Source: Chelydra serpentina
Lineage: Eukaryota; Chordata; Testudines; Chelydridae
Direction of reading: 5' to 3'
DNA: 64,000 nucleotides
Assembly: GCA_037349315.1 (NCBI GenBank)
Contig: JBAIAC010000001.1
Coordinates: 9,314,501-9,378,500, forward strand
Made by a program: the position numbers and the translations under genes. Positions 10,555 to 22,358 of this stretch are shown one piece after another. The stretch's first letter is position 1. Each line of letters begins with the position of its first letter. The notes under the pieces were generated by a model. That model worked only from the letters and a program-made list of their open reading frames with translations, was not told where the DNA came from and did no database searches.

Positions 10555-12980
10555 TTTTAATACTGGGTCTGATCTTGGGACAAAAACCTGTCAACCCTCA
10601 AAGTGATAAATGGGAATTCTTAAGTAATCATATAATTAATATATACATCTTATGGCCCTGTCCTGTGAGATTCTGATTACCCTTTGCTCCCATGATGATG
10701 GATTTCAATGGGAACTGAGGGTGCTCAGCACCTTTCAAGATAGAGTTCTTAAAAGAAGATCCGATTGGCTCTAGATATTGGAAGGCGTAGGTTTAGATAG
10801 ATACCACAATGATGAATGCAGTATAAATGCCTAGATAGATGCTATATTGTACTGTACATTTCATCATCGACTGAATTTCACTAATTATGTGTGATTATCT
10901 GACTCCCAGCACATTACACTGGCGGCTTTTGTGATTTAAATCTCTTTTCCTGAAACTTTAAAATAGTTTCAGGAAAAGTTAAGGAAAGAGAAAAATGTCT
11001 CATTTAAGTATATGACCACACAGCATAACTAATGGCTCTTCCATTGAAATCTCAGTCGAATTTAGCAATGTGTTTGGAAGCAATGCATAATGTGCTATAT
11101 TTTACCCTCTTCCTACCTGACTGTGCAAGACTGCACCAACACCTACCTGCATGGCCATTTAGGACCTACAAGGATCACAGAGATGCATGCACAATACAAC
11201 TCCCCACAAGCAAGTGGGAGGAGCGGAGTGGGGAGTAGGTGAAGATGTCACCTTTCCCACCATGTACTGTCTGGCAGGAGGAGGGGAGTAAGCATCATTG
11301 TGTAAGGGGCTGACACTTCTTACTAACTAATCCAGCAGAGGTTCAATGCCTTCCTGAGGTGACAACAATGCACTGCCTCAGACCTCAGGCATCAGTTCCC
11401 AATCTACATCTGCTGAAGTGGGAAAAGGGAGAGTGCTTAAGACCCATAAGTGCTTGGAACTTTGTTTTCCTAAAGTCATACATTTTGGATACTAAAAACA
11501 CTAAAAAATGCATCTCAAGTCACTAATAATGCATTACATTAGAACCTTGCTAATTCACACTAATGACTAGGAGACATTGGTCTCCTGATCTTTGCAAATT
11601 AGCAAGGAAATGAATACACACAACAACAGAGCTAAGATCACAAAATGTACTTTGCTCATTAATTTTGACAACTACAGTTTAGGCTGAATTATTTATGATA
11701 ATATCTCACCCTCAGTTATACAAAATGTCACTGTATCACGCTGGGGTTGCATCTTTGCTCAGATGTGGGGAGAAAGAGACAGTTTGGTTGAGGATTAAGT
11801 GGTGTGCAGATTTGCAATGTTCTACAATATTGTAGAGGGCATTGAGGGGAAAGTCACAACAATGGTTAAAACATGATTTTCTTTCAAATTTTGGGGGGAA
11901 ATTTCTCATTCAGGCTAAGAAGTGGGATGAGTAGCTGGTAATGTTTTTGTTGTAAACTGAAAAACAAAGGAATCTCTGGCAGTGCGGAGGGAGCAGTGAC
12001 TGCATGCAACTCCCCAGCTCAGGGGGAGTTACATGCATCGAAGGGCGATGAGGGAATATCAGGGGAAACAGGTGGGCCAGACGAGTGACCCAGAACACAC
12101 TGTGCTCTGATATCCCCAGCCGGACGACAGTCCCTCGGGGACCATGCCAGATGGTGTAAGTTAGAGCAGCCTTAACAGGCTCCTTGTGTTTCCAACTTTT
12201 TATCCTCACCTATAAGGCCCTTCAAAACATGGGAACCTCTCACTGCATATCTGTTCTTGTCTCTTATTGGGTCACCCCTGTGTCCTTCACTCTGGCAATA
12301 ATGCCCACCTAATCCATCCAATAGCTTTTCACACAAATGTTTCTGCAGTTCTTCCACCAAAGGAGCCAGAGGAGGGATTCAAAGAGGGCTGAGGAGTGAT
12401 CTGGTCAAACAATGGGCCAGAAAAGTAATCTTAGCTGCTGCACTTTGAATGGATTGGGAGGGGAAGGAGAGGGAGATATGGGTGTTAAGAAGAGCAAGAA
12501 GGAGATGGTTATCCAGACATGGGATGAGGATGGCCTGGTTGAGAGGCTGTCCATGAATATCAGTAAAGTGTTAAATATTTAGTGAGGACATTTGTAGTAA
12601 TTTCTGAAATAGAAATAAAAATGAATAAAAATGCTAATACTGAAATACTATTGATCTCCTTTTAAATACAAGGTATTAGGAGATCAGAAGCACAGGTGCA
12701 AGGACAGGCTTTGAAGTCTGAGCTGATGGTTGCTTTTGAACAATTTCTATAGTACTCCACAGATGGCTGCTTGGAAGAAAAATACTGCTAGGGCTCCATT
12801 CATACCAGCCTCACATAATGTTTACTTAGGCTTTCAATAAAGGCCTTGGAATTTGAAAAATCAATACTCTGCTTCCCACCTGACCAACCCCAAGATACTG
12901 CCCCTGCCAAAGTCAGTCAATACTTCTCCTTAGTAGCTGAAGGTGTCATAGCAGATATAAATACGTTTTCTTTCTGTCCA
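10555..12980. other. Intronic sequence, no feature recognised
   Basis: No TE or exon recognised. Open frames (for example 11910-12209) are short and have no family similarity that I can see. Confidence 0.35.
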
Positions 12981-13042
12981 GTGTGTGTGTGTGTGTGTGC
13001 GCGCGCGTGCGTGTGTGTGTGTCTGTCTCTCTCTCTCTCTGT
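12981..13042. repeat. (GT)n / (GC) / (CT)n compound microsatellite
   Basis: A run of GT dinucleotides (from about 12981) passes through GCGCGCG and back to GT, then into a CT run ending near 13042. It produces the low-complexity Cys/Val frame at 12846-13115. Alternating purine-pyrimidine tracts of this kind can adopt Z-DNA. Confidence 0.9.
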
Positions 13043-13678
13043 CTCACCCGCCCACCCCCACCTGGCAGCCCAGGACAGAGCCTTGAGCTCTGAACTCATT
13101 TCTATCACCAAGTAGGCAGCTTCCATCAGCTATTCCAAACTCTCTCTTCTCCTCTCAGTGCGTTACCCCAAGAGAATTTATGAAAGTTATTTTCTAACAA
13201 AGGATTTCACCAGTTAAATGGAACGCTCCAGTACTGATGATACAGCCTTACAGGTTTATAAAAATGCACCTTTCCACTTCACTCAGGATACACACGCATG
13301 CCAAATGTGTGCTTTTATCACAGGCAAAAACCAGGTCCTCTCCATATAAACAGCCTCTGCCCTCTCATAAATGCTTGTGAAGACAGATGGGTCTTCATCT
13401 GACTTCTAAAGGCCAAGAAGTTCAGGGTGAAATCATGGACCCATTGAAGTCAATAGAAGTTTTGTCAGTGACTTCAATGGTCTCAGGGTTTCACTCTCTG
13501 CCTCTACTGGGTCACTGAGGGGGAGGCGGGAAGGGAGGGAAAACTTACTCTAGAATTCAGTACTTTCCACTAAACACGCCTTGTGCCAGCAACTCGAAGA
13601 CATTTACGTGAAATGACTTAGTTCAAATGCTCCAGCTGACCCCATCTGCCACAGACCCAAGCGCACTGAAGTCAATTA

Positions 13679-14580
13679 GGATATGTCTGCAATGCAGCTG
13701 GGAGATGTGATTCCCAGAGCAGGTAGGCAGACTTGTGCTAGCACGCCTTGAGCTAGCCACCCAAATCCAAACCTGCCCAACCCCCTGGGTCTGAGCTCAG
13801 GTAGCTAGCCTGAGCTGCTGCCAGAGCTCACAACCTCCACACAGGGCCGACTCCAGGCACCAGCAAAACAAGCAGGTCCTTGGGGCGGCACATTTCTAGG
13901 GGCAGCATTCCGGCGCCAGCCATGCCTCCCCTAGAAATGTGCCCCAGCTCTCCTCCGCCTGCTCGCCTGAGCACACCGCCACCGTTCCACTTTTCCCCCT
14001 CTCTCCCAGGCTTGCTGTTTCGCACGCGGCAAGCCTGGGAGGGAGGAGGGAGAAGCCGAGTGGCGGCGCGCTCGGGGGAGGCAGCAGTGGTGGAGCGGAC
14101 ATGAGCTGGGGCAGGGAGCGGTTCTTGTTCCTCTACCCCCCCCCCCCCGTTATTTCCTGCGACCCCCCCACCTTAGCTCACCTCCGCTCCGCCTGCTCCC
14201 CTGAACGTGCTGCCACTCCGCTTCTCCCCCCTCCCTCGCAGGTTCAGGGGAGCAGGCGGAGCGGAGGTGAGCTAGGGCGGAGGGTTGCAGGGGGGGGCCC
14301 ACAGGAAGCAATGGGGCAGGGGGAAATGCAGCTCGCCTGGGGGAGGAGGTGGGGCTGGGGATTTGGGGAAGGGATTAGGAAGGGGCGTAGTTGGGGCGGG
14401 GTCGGGGGGGCATGAAAAAAGGGGGGGCGGCCAAAATTGTTTTTGCTTGGGGCGGCAAAATTCCTAGAGCCGGCCCTGCCTCCACACTGCTATTTTTAGC
14501 GTGCTAGCTCAAGGAGAGCTAATGTAAATCTGTCTACCCATACTGGGAATCATGCCTCCCAGCTGCAGCACAGACATACC
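13679..14580. mobile_element. Harbinger-type MITE split by a hAT insertion
   Basis: The left end carries ATGTCTGCAATGCAGCTGGGAG and the right end the complement (CTCCCAGCTGCAGCACAGACAT). Internally, GTGCTAGCACGCCTTGAGCTAGC pairs with GCGTGCTAGCTCAAGG. It is flanked by TTA and TAT, near a TWA target duplication. A 637-bp hAT element occupies 13842-14478. A related copy is at 18814-19097. Confidence 0.75.
13842..14478. mobile_element. Non-autonomous hAT element, 637 bp, perfect 8-bp target duplication
   Basis: Ends are CAGGGCCGACTCCAGGC and CCTAGAGCCGGCCCTG, with CCTCCACA repeated exactly at 13834-13841 and 14479-14486. It is internally related to the 8240-8885 element (shared AGCTCACCTCCGCTCCGCC blocks and GGGAGGGAGG arms). 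The open frames inside are chance products. Confidence 0.93.
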
Positions 14581-14589
14581 TATAGAGTC

Positions 14590-15500
14590 TTGGACTTCGG
14601 ATCAGGCCCTTCATGGGTAATCCCAGAAATGGAAGGAGCAGTGTCTATTGGCAATTCCACTTTATGATGGCAAAATGTTTATACTTCATTGCTTAGAGAC
14701 TACATTGATGAGAGTGTGAAGACCTCAAATAAATTAGACAGAGGTGGTCTCTCAGAGAGCTAGGATCAAAGCTATACAGGGCTTTCAACACCAAAATCCT
14801 CACTTTAAATTGAACCTGGTGGACAATTAGTGAAAAAATATTCCCATATCCTAACATCACCAAAAAAGCAATACAAAAAGCTATCAAGTGATCTTGAAAT
14901 GCTGTGTAAAAGCGTGCGCATTGCAATTACGCAGTGTAGAAACCAGTTACTTGCATCGTTTTAAGCAAAGTGCAAATCTGAAAGCAACTTTTTCAAATGC
15001 CTATAAAGACACTGGCAGGAGGCCACCAATGTCACCTGTGGTTCCAGAAGCAGTTGCTGATGGAGCAAATTCAATTCGGGTAAGGATAGGCACAACTTGA
15101 ATGCAGTAGGGGGTTACGCCTGCTCATGGCAGATCTGAACCTGACCCTTCCATTTGGCTAAAAAAGGTTAGCATCTTTGACTATGACTTGGAGCTTTTCT
15201 CTGTGTAGGGAGATGCTCGGAGAAGTTATTTATGGGGGTGCGGGGAAGGGTAGCAGAGAGCAAACCAAGGTTGCTTGCCTGAGTGACAGAGATGAGTCGA
15301 TCCAAGGTGAACTTTGTTATAACCAAGGATTAAATCTATATTGTGTCCTATGCAGCGCAGACTATGATCTCAACATGTAACAAAAACACATGTAAAAATA
15401 CATTACAGAAGAGTTTGAACACCACCAAAATATATTTGTCTTTGCCCCTGCATAAGCCAATTTCATGGCATCAATTAAAGTGTCTAGTAGTAGGTGCAGA
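14590..15500. other. Intronic sequence, no feature recognised
   Basis: Nothing recognised beyond short chance open frames. Confidence 0.35.
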
Positions 15501-15504
15501 GTAA

Positions 15505-15800
15505 GGCTAGGTCTACACTACCCCCCCCTGTCGAACTAAGGTACGCAACTTCAGCTACGTGAATAACGTAGCTGAAGTCGAAGTACCTTAGTTCGAATGA
15601 AAAAGCACTTACCCGGGGTCCAGACGCGGCGCGCAGGCTCCCCCGTCGACTCCGCCTACTCCGTTCGTTGAGCTGGATTACCAGCGTCGACGACGGAGCA
15701 CTTCCTGGTTCGATTTATCGCGTCTTGACAAGACGCGATAAATCGAACCCAGAACATCGATCGCGCGCCTCCGACCGGACGCGTAAGTATAGACCTACCC
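15505..15800. mobile_element. Palindromic PIF/Harbinger-type MITE, copy A
   Basis: Left end GGCTAGGTCTACAC, right end GTATAGACCTACCC. TAA lies on the left (15502-15504); the right target copy is altered to TGT. The interior contains two hairpins: CAGCTACGTGAATAACGTAGCTG and a longer perfect arm around CGCGTCTTGACAAGACGCG (about 15707-15749). Nearly identical, inverted, to 50624-50868. The Harbinger assignment rests on the 3-bp TWA duplications of sister copies. Confidence 0.8.
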
Positions 15801-15895
15801 TGTGATTAACCATATCTGTTTTCTAAATACGTCCTATGAATAGTCCCCTTATTCCTGATGTGGAAATAAAGTGAAACAATTGCTGCATTAGAGCA

Positions 15896-16000
15896 AAAAG
15901 AAAATAAGAAAGAGAGAAATACTTGTGGCACCTTAGAGACTAACAAATTTATTTCAGCATCAGCTTTCGTGGGTTAGAACCCACTTCAATGATCTTGAAA
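15896..16000 (+). mobile_element. Fragment of a retroelement terminal repeat, possibly Penelope-like
   Basis: Contains ACTTGTGGCACCTTAGAGAC and AACAAATTTATTTCAGCATC, then CTTTCGTGGGTTAGAACCCAC, a short hairpin. The same core (TGTAGCACCTTAGAGACTAA) occurs twice in inverted orientation in the element at 59466-59742. The family is common in turtle genomes; calling it Penelope-like is my inference. Confidence 0.5.
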
Positions 16001-16109
16001 AAATCCAGGCATGAATAAAACATATGACTTGCTCTGTTTCAGGGAAAATGAAGCAGCTGTTCACAAAAAACAGACCTGCTTTCCACATACACCTGTTGAA
16101 ACCATGCCC

Positions 16110-16380
16110 AAATTTCAGCATATCGTCATTTCTACTTCGGTACTTATATAGGACTCATCACCATACTATCAAGTGCCTCACAGTCATTCATGGATTTTAT
16201 CTTCAACAGAGCTATGAGGTACAGGAGTTTCACCCTCATTTTACAGATGGGAAACGGAGACACAAGTTAGATTAAGTGGCTTGCCCAAGGTTACGCAAGA
16301 CATCTGGGGCTTGGCCAGGAACCAAACCCAGGATTCCTGAGGCCTAGACTAGTGCCATATACACTGACTAGACCATCCTT
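16110..16380 (-). mobile_element. MIR/CORE-like SINE, antisense
   Basis: Contains CATTTTACAGATGGGAAACGG-like, TAAGTGGCTTGCCCAAGG and the GAACCAAACCCAGG block, the hallmarks of a MIR/CORE SINE read on the minus strand (TTGGGCAAGTCACTTA, CCCATCTGTAAAATG). Boundaries are approximate. Confidence 0.7.
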
Positions 16381-16795
16381 CCTACTTTTCCTTTAAGCTT
16401 CACTTATTCAGAACATGCACATCCTGTCTTCCTGTAACATTAGCCACTGACATCTAAGTAATGTTTTCACAACTATATTGGCTACATACTTCAGAGCCAA
16501 TTTTTCTCTTTATTCAAGGAGAAATTCAGGAGAATCAAGGATCAAACACTTCCTTTCTCCTTCCCTCCCTCCCCCAGCATTTCCAAATCATGGCAGTTTT
16601 TAGGCTTCTCTAAAGCAGTGTGAAACTCAATCTCAGCTCACAGGGATTTGTGCAAGTTTATGTCCCACTAGTTTTAGTTTGTGAGTTTGCATCCCCTGAA
16701 TTTTGTGCTGAGTTCCAGGTAAGCCCTAAACTTGGCCAGTAGCCCCATGTTTTTCCTGATTTCAGACTGAAGCTATGCAGAGCTACTTAGTTCTC

Positions 16796-16844
16796 TACGG
16801 TTCCCAGCCACAAAAAACAAACAAACAAACAAACAAAAAAAACC
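16796..16844. repeat. (CAAA)n simple repeat
   Basis: ACAAACAAACAAACAAAC followed by an A run. Confidence 0.9.
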
Positions 16845-17683
16845 ACAAAAACCCAGGCATAATGCTCCTAATTTGGGGTTTCTTTAAGAACGTTTTTCAC
16901 TTCTCCAGGAAGATTGGATGTAATGATTTGGGATGCATTGACACTCCATCTAAATATGAAAAAGCTCCGAGCAGCTAATTTCACTCTTGGTAATTCCTGA
17001 ATAATTCCACTGATTAGAGCGTGACCTCTCTGACTTCAGCAGAGTTACCCCACCCAAATTGACAGTGATACAGTCAGAGAGCTAAATCTGACCTTAAAGA
17101 GCAAGTTCAGACATGATGTAAAACAGTTGCAACTCCATTCACATCAGTGGACCTACACCTACTTACAACAGGTTTGAATTTGGCCCTAGAAGCATGTACT
17201 ATGACAATCATCCTGAAGTCACTTATGTACAATACAAGCATGTCATCTAAGATTAGGTGCATTATTTTTATTTAAAATCTAACTTGGCTCTTGACAGAGA
17301 AATCTAAGAATAGGTGATGACATAACATTTAGGTCTTCATGGGGTAGTGACTGTATAACAACATTTCCCATAACTCAACTGGCTAACAGTCCAATGTTGG
17401 GATCAGTTCTACTTTGATGTCTCTGAGACAAGTTATTGAACACTACAGGGTGCATAAGAAAGCTTTCAACCTCACAGCTGACTGGGGTTTGTGGTCCATT
17501 TGAAGCAGTAAAAACTAAATGGACCTAAGCAATGAAGCAGCAGCAGAAACAAAAAAAAATCTTTGTACTGATATACAAGGTTTTGTTTCTGTGACATTGA
17601 AGGATTATCCAACACTTGGATAGCTTATGGGATAAACTTTTAAGCACATGATTTGACTCTGCAGATGGTCATATTTAAAACCA

Positions 17684-18004
17684 TGGGGGAGGAATAGCTC
17701 AGTGGTTTGAGCATTGGCCTGCTAAACCCAGGGTTGTGAGTTCAATCCTTAAGGGGGCCACTTAGGGATCTGAGGCGGGGGAAAAAATCTGTCAGGGGAC
17801 AGTATTTGGTCCTGCTAGTGAAGGCAGGGGACTGGACTCAATGACCTTCCAGTTCTAGGAGATTGGCATATCTCCATTTATTTTTTATGTTGGGGTTGGT
17901 CCTACTTTGAGTTGGGGTTGGTCCTGCTTTGAGCAGCGGGTTGGACTAGATGACCTCCTGAGGTCCCTTCCAACCCTGAGATTCTATGATTCTATGATTC
18001 TATG
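17684..18004 (+). mobile_element. tRNA-derived turtle-type SINE with a CR1-like 3' tail
   Basis: The head is tRNA-like, with an A box TAGCTCAGTGG (17695-17705) and a B box GAGTTCAATCC (17738-17748), the internal RNA polymerase III promoter. The 3' tail (from about 17888) matches the CR1 3' end at 39641-39728 and closes with repeated ATTCTATG. That tail is what lets CR1 machinery retrotranspose the SINE. The segment TTGGGGTTGGTCCT(A/G)CTTTGAG is duplicated in tandem at 17888-17932. The tRNA part has lost tRNA folding detail and is not a tRNA gene. Confidence 0.88.
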
Positions 18005-18813
18005 AAACGTAGGATTTTTGAAAGCCAAAATATACTAATAACGCTTACTGAACATATAAAAAGTAGAATGGTTTTGTCTTGCATCACAAGTAATGCCACT
18101 ATCTCCTTTCAGAAAAAACCTCTACGGGACGATTACCTGAAAAAACTGATATAACTCTAGATTAGTGGGTTTTTTTGCAATTTTGTGCGTACATTTATTA
18201 TTTTCATGTAATCTCTCTGTATTATGCCTGTGCATTGTTTAGTTAATTACAATATCTGCTATCTTAAAAGCAACAAGATCTCTTCCCCAGCGGCTCTCAC
18301 TACCCATAGTAATGACAAGGAGTGTAATGGGAAGCAGCAGAAGTGCTTTGCAGCCTGTTCTCCAAAGTTTACCAAAATTAAAATAAGTTACCTTGCATTA
18401 GGGAGAGAATAGTTGCAAGAGGATTTTGTGCCAGTTGTCAGTTTCCCTAAGAGAGTCTTGTAACCAGTCCCTTTCACTTCTCCCTGGGTGATTGAGACTG
18501 TGTTTTATAATATATGGTGCTAATGGAATATACTCAACAAAACTCTGGATCATACAATCACATTCAAAACTGAGGTCAGTACTGAACAGTCACAGGAAAA
18601 ACATCATGAATATAAGAAATACATTTGTCGTGATTAAAAGAGAATGACTGAAAATGGAAACTTCCATCTGTCCTTGGGTTTATGTTGTTTAGCAACAAGA
18701 TTTTGACAGGTTTTACCTTCTGTTTTCTACTTTAAAAGCTAAAAACAGGAGTTTCTGTTTAATACTCTAACAGCAAAAATAAATTAAGGGTGGAGTTCGT
18801 CAAAAGCATCTAC

Positions 18814-19097
18814 GGGTATGTCTAGGAGTGAGCTTCCTGGCTCAGTTAGACAGACTTTGGCTAGCTTCCCTTATCTTGCCTGCTAAAAAATAGCAACGTA
18901 GACATGGTAGCTTGGGTAGCAGCTTGGGTTTTCAGGCCCACCCGACGCCCTAGGTCTGAGCTCAGTGACCAGCCCAAGTCTCCACCAGAGCCGCAACATC
19001 CACACTTCTACTTTTAGCACGTTACCTCAAGCTGAGCTAGTGCAAATCTGTCTACCTAAGCGGGGATACTTGCTCCCAGCGGCAGTGTAGACAAACC
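18814..19097. mobile_element. Harbinger-type MITE
   Basis: Left GGGTATGTCTAGGAG, right CAGTGTAGACAAACC, followed by TTA. The internal text (GCTAGC, CCTCAAGCTGAGCTAGTGC, AAATCTGTCTACC) matches the element at 13679-14580. The left flank TAC does not match the right TTA exactly. Confidence 0.65.
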
Positions 19098-20045
19098 TTA
19101 AGTGATTTGAAAGCACAACTCCCATTCAAAGATACATTTGAAAACGTTACCTTAAATTCTGTTACAGCCACCATCAGGCACAAGAAAAAAATCCGAGTCA
19201 GAAATATCAGAGTATGAAGATAGTTATTATGGTTCCCACCTTTAACTTTGTACTAATGTGACAAAGTCAGCTGTGGCATTGTTGTGATATTTACACTGTC
19301 ATCATCATACGATGCAATGACATTTTGCAGCTGATGAGATTGTGGCTATATGTTACCCAGCAGTAACGTAATATGATCCCCGAAGCACTTCTACAGCATT
19401 TTTCTATCTTCCAAAGTGCTAAAAACCAGTCAATTAACTAGCCAACAGCAATTATGGGTCCTGACAACATCCCAAAAAACATTCAGGTTGATCCCACAAA
19501 ATTAGGCACTGGTGGCCTAAATGGACAGATAGCTGCATATGAAAGAAGAGTTACTAGAAAAGCAGTAAGAGAAAAGGGAAGCAAAAGTAATAATGCATGG
19601 TAAAAATAACAAAACCACAAAATCCCACTCCAGTATAAAACACACCCTCCAAAGTTCAGAATGTTCCACCCATGGTTTAAGAGGACTCCAGAATCCCTTG
19701 ATGGAAGAAGTTTGATGTGGAGTTCAATGTATGGTACCACGAAGCTGAGGATTTTAATTTGCACAGGTTAAAGAGATCCTGACAAGTAGTTCAGGTCCTA
19801 AAAAAATCTCTGCCACAGCCAGAAAAAAGGAGCAGGGATATGCAAAGTCATGAACAAAAACAGTCTTTCTGTGCAGATTTAAACATTCCCATGCACTGTC
19901 TGTGACCGAGATATTGCAATAGTATTATAATGCATTAGATCCAGAAAGGGAATCTGCACTCATATAAACAATGAAAAGTAAATTAGCCATTTAAAATGTT
20001 CATTTCCAATAATTTAAGTGTTAATGTGATTTTGTTTATAGCTAT

Positions 20046-20195
20046 TAGAATCATAGAAGATTAGGGTTGGAAGAGACCTCAGGAGGTCATCTGGTCCAAC
20101 CCACTCCTCAAGGCAGGACCAACACTAACTAAATCATCCCAGCCAGGGCTTTGTCAAGCCGGGCCTTAAAAACCTCTGTGTGTGAGACCTGCATC
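20046..20195 (-). mobile_element. CR1 or CR1-tailed SINE 3' end, antisense
   Basis: Starts AGAATCATAGAAGATTAGGG and continues GAGACCTCAGGAGGTCATCT, GTCCAACCCA and CAGCCAGGGCTTTGTCAAGC. This is the reverse complement of the CR1 3' end seen at 39604-39728. Confidence 0.85.
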
Positions 20196-20425
20196 TGTGT
20201 GTCTATTAGATACAAAAATTTAAAACATCTCAGGAACAAGCAAAACAATCAGATTTAATTTATGTTTTAATTTTAATTTCAACATATAAAACATAAAAGG
20301 ATCCCTCTACCAGGCTGTAAGCATTGCTGATAAATAAGCAAAAACTCTGCAATCCAATAAAGACACAAACAGGAGTAGCTTCAAACAAGCTTTTCTTTCC
20401 ACCAAAGGAGTCAGACTAAAACTAA

Positions 20426-20723
20426 GGGTACGTCCACACTACCCGCCCGATTCGGCGGGTAGAAATCGATGTTCTGGGATCGATTTATCGCGTCTCATGT
20501 AGACGCGATAAATCAATCCCAGAAGCGCTCCCCGTTGACTCCGGAACTCCAGCTCGGCGCGAGGAGTAAGCGGAGTCGACGGGGGAGCCTGCCTGTGTCG
20601 TGTGTACCCGCAGTAAGTACTTTGTAATTCGATCTAAGATACTTCGACTTCAGCTACGGTATTCACGTAGCTGAAGTTGCGTATCTTAGATCGATCCCCC
20701 CTCCCCCCAGTGTGGGCCAGGCC
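20426..20723. mobile_element. Palindromic PIF/Harbinger-type MITE, copy B
   Basis: Flanked by exact TAA copies (20423-20425 and 20724-20726). Ends are GGGTACGTCCACACT and AGTGTGGGCCAGGCC. Carries hairpins around CGCGTCTCATGTAGACGCG and around CAGCTACGGTATTCACGTAGCTG. Same family as 15505, 31677 and 50624. Confidence 0.88.
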
Positions 20724-21784
20724 TAAGTCTCTCCACCTCAATTCCCACAAACTTCACACACAGTCCTGAATCCCCACCAAACCTCCCTAACTAGATGGGC
20801 TTTGCAGTGTGCCCTTTAGGCATCAAACATGGAAACTGAGTGGGGGAAAAGTCTGATTGCTAAATTACATTATCACAGAAGAACTGATTTCACAAGCCAC
20901 CTACTTAATTATGAGAGAGACATATTTTTGACTTTAAAACAAGCTATTGAACATAAACGTATTTGGTATTTTGAGGAAATGCCTCCAGAATATCTCCTAT
21001 TTGTCCTCTATTCTTCTATTCTCACCCTATAGCTCTATGTCCTTCCATCTGGTCAGGATAAGACTTCTTCTCGAACCAGCCAGTGACTCTCCTTACACTG
21101 GCAAGATGCAGGGGAATCCCCCTTCCACAGAAACTAAATATACATCTTCCACAGTGCTTACAGCTCTTAGTAGCTCTGGGAAATATTGACATGGAGTCAG
21201 AACTTCCATTTAGCAGTGCACTGCCAAAGAGATCATAGAGCTAGCTGCCTGTCAGCATAAACGTTAGAGTTTTGAAATTGATCCTCATAATTATGAAGAC
21301 ATTTCACAGTTTGCTACCCTGATCACAGCAATATAAAGAAGTTGAGAAATTTTAGCCATGGTAAGCTCTATAATTTATTCACTCAAACTCAAGAATATAA
21401 GAGACAACAAAGATCGTACAAAGATTCAAATATGACCAACAGAAAAGATCAAACATTTCTCAGTACCAGACATAGCACAGAAAAGAGGAAGGCAGTGAAA
21501 ACAAGACCCAGTTTGAATAATCACAGCATTCAGAAATCAATTTAAAAAAACCCAACCACACACACACCTATTTATTAACGCATATATTGACATCCAGACA
21601 CAATATACTAAAATCAGATATCATGTCTTTGGTACAGCTGAACAAGTTAATGAAATGATCTACCATGACCTACTGTGGCAAGAGTCCACCAGGCTACTAT
21701 GGAAAATCATTTTTGAACTCATTGCAGGATACAATAAATAAATAAAATAAAAAAGAACTTTTCTGCCTATACTGAGACAGATGG

Positions 21785-22035
21785 TCTCGTGCACCACTGG
21801 ACTGGGACTCAGGAGATCAGAGTGCAATTTCCAGCTCTGTCACAGACTTCCAGTGTGACCTAGGACAAGTCACCATACTCCTCATCCCCTAGCTCCCCAT
21901 CTGTAAATTGGGGATAATATTCGTCCTTTGTCTGCCTTATCTATTTAGATTAGAGGGTCTTTGGGGTAGGGATTGTCTTTTCGTATGTGTTTGTACAGTG
22001 TCTAGCACAATGGGTAAAACAATATATAGTAAATA
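21785..22035 (+). mobile_element. MIR/CORE-like SINE
   Basis: Contains GACTGGGACTCAGGAGATC, CAGTGTGACCTAGGACAAGTC, CCCATCTGTAAATTGGGGAT and the 3' end TTTGTACAGTGTCTAGCACA. Plus orientation; boundaries approximate. Confidence 0.75.
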
Positions 22036-22358
22036 CATTTCTTCTATGGGAAGAAGAGAATGATCTTCTACAGTATAATTGAAGCAAGAGCTGAACATGG
22101 AAGCAAACTCTGTGGATATCGAAATGACAAAAAGCTTATGTGGTGTGGCAGGAAGGCGTTACTGGCATTAGTCATTTTAGCTAAGTACCAGTGCCAAACC
22201 TTTACGGTAACCTCACACCTCATCTCATTGGTTATGCCAGAAGAGCTGTTTTAAGAGTATTTTAGAGTTTTTCTTTCTGCCTTTAAATCCAGGCTTTCAT
22301 GCTATTATTTCACCATCACCACCACAGCACATTCCTAATGAGTGTTAGTAACCTCTAA

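Noticed and set aside
13880..14467. Pro/Ser-rich open frames, including a 158-codon one
   Set aside because: Inside the hAT element 13842-14478.
17684..17760. Functional tRNA gene
   Set aside because: A and B boxes are present, but the sequence continues into a SINE body and CR1-like tail, and the acceptor stem does not close.
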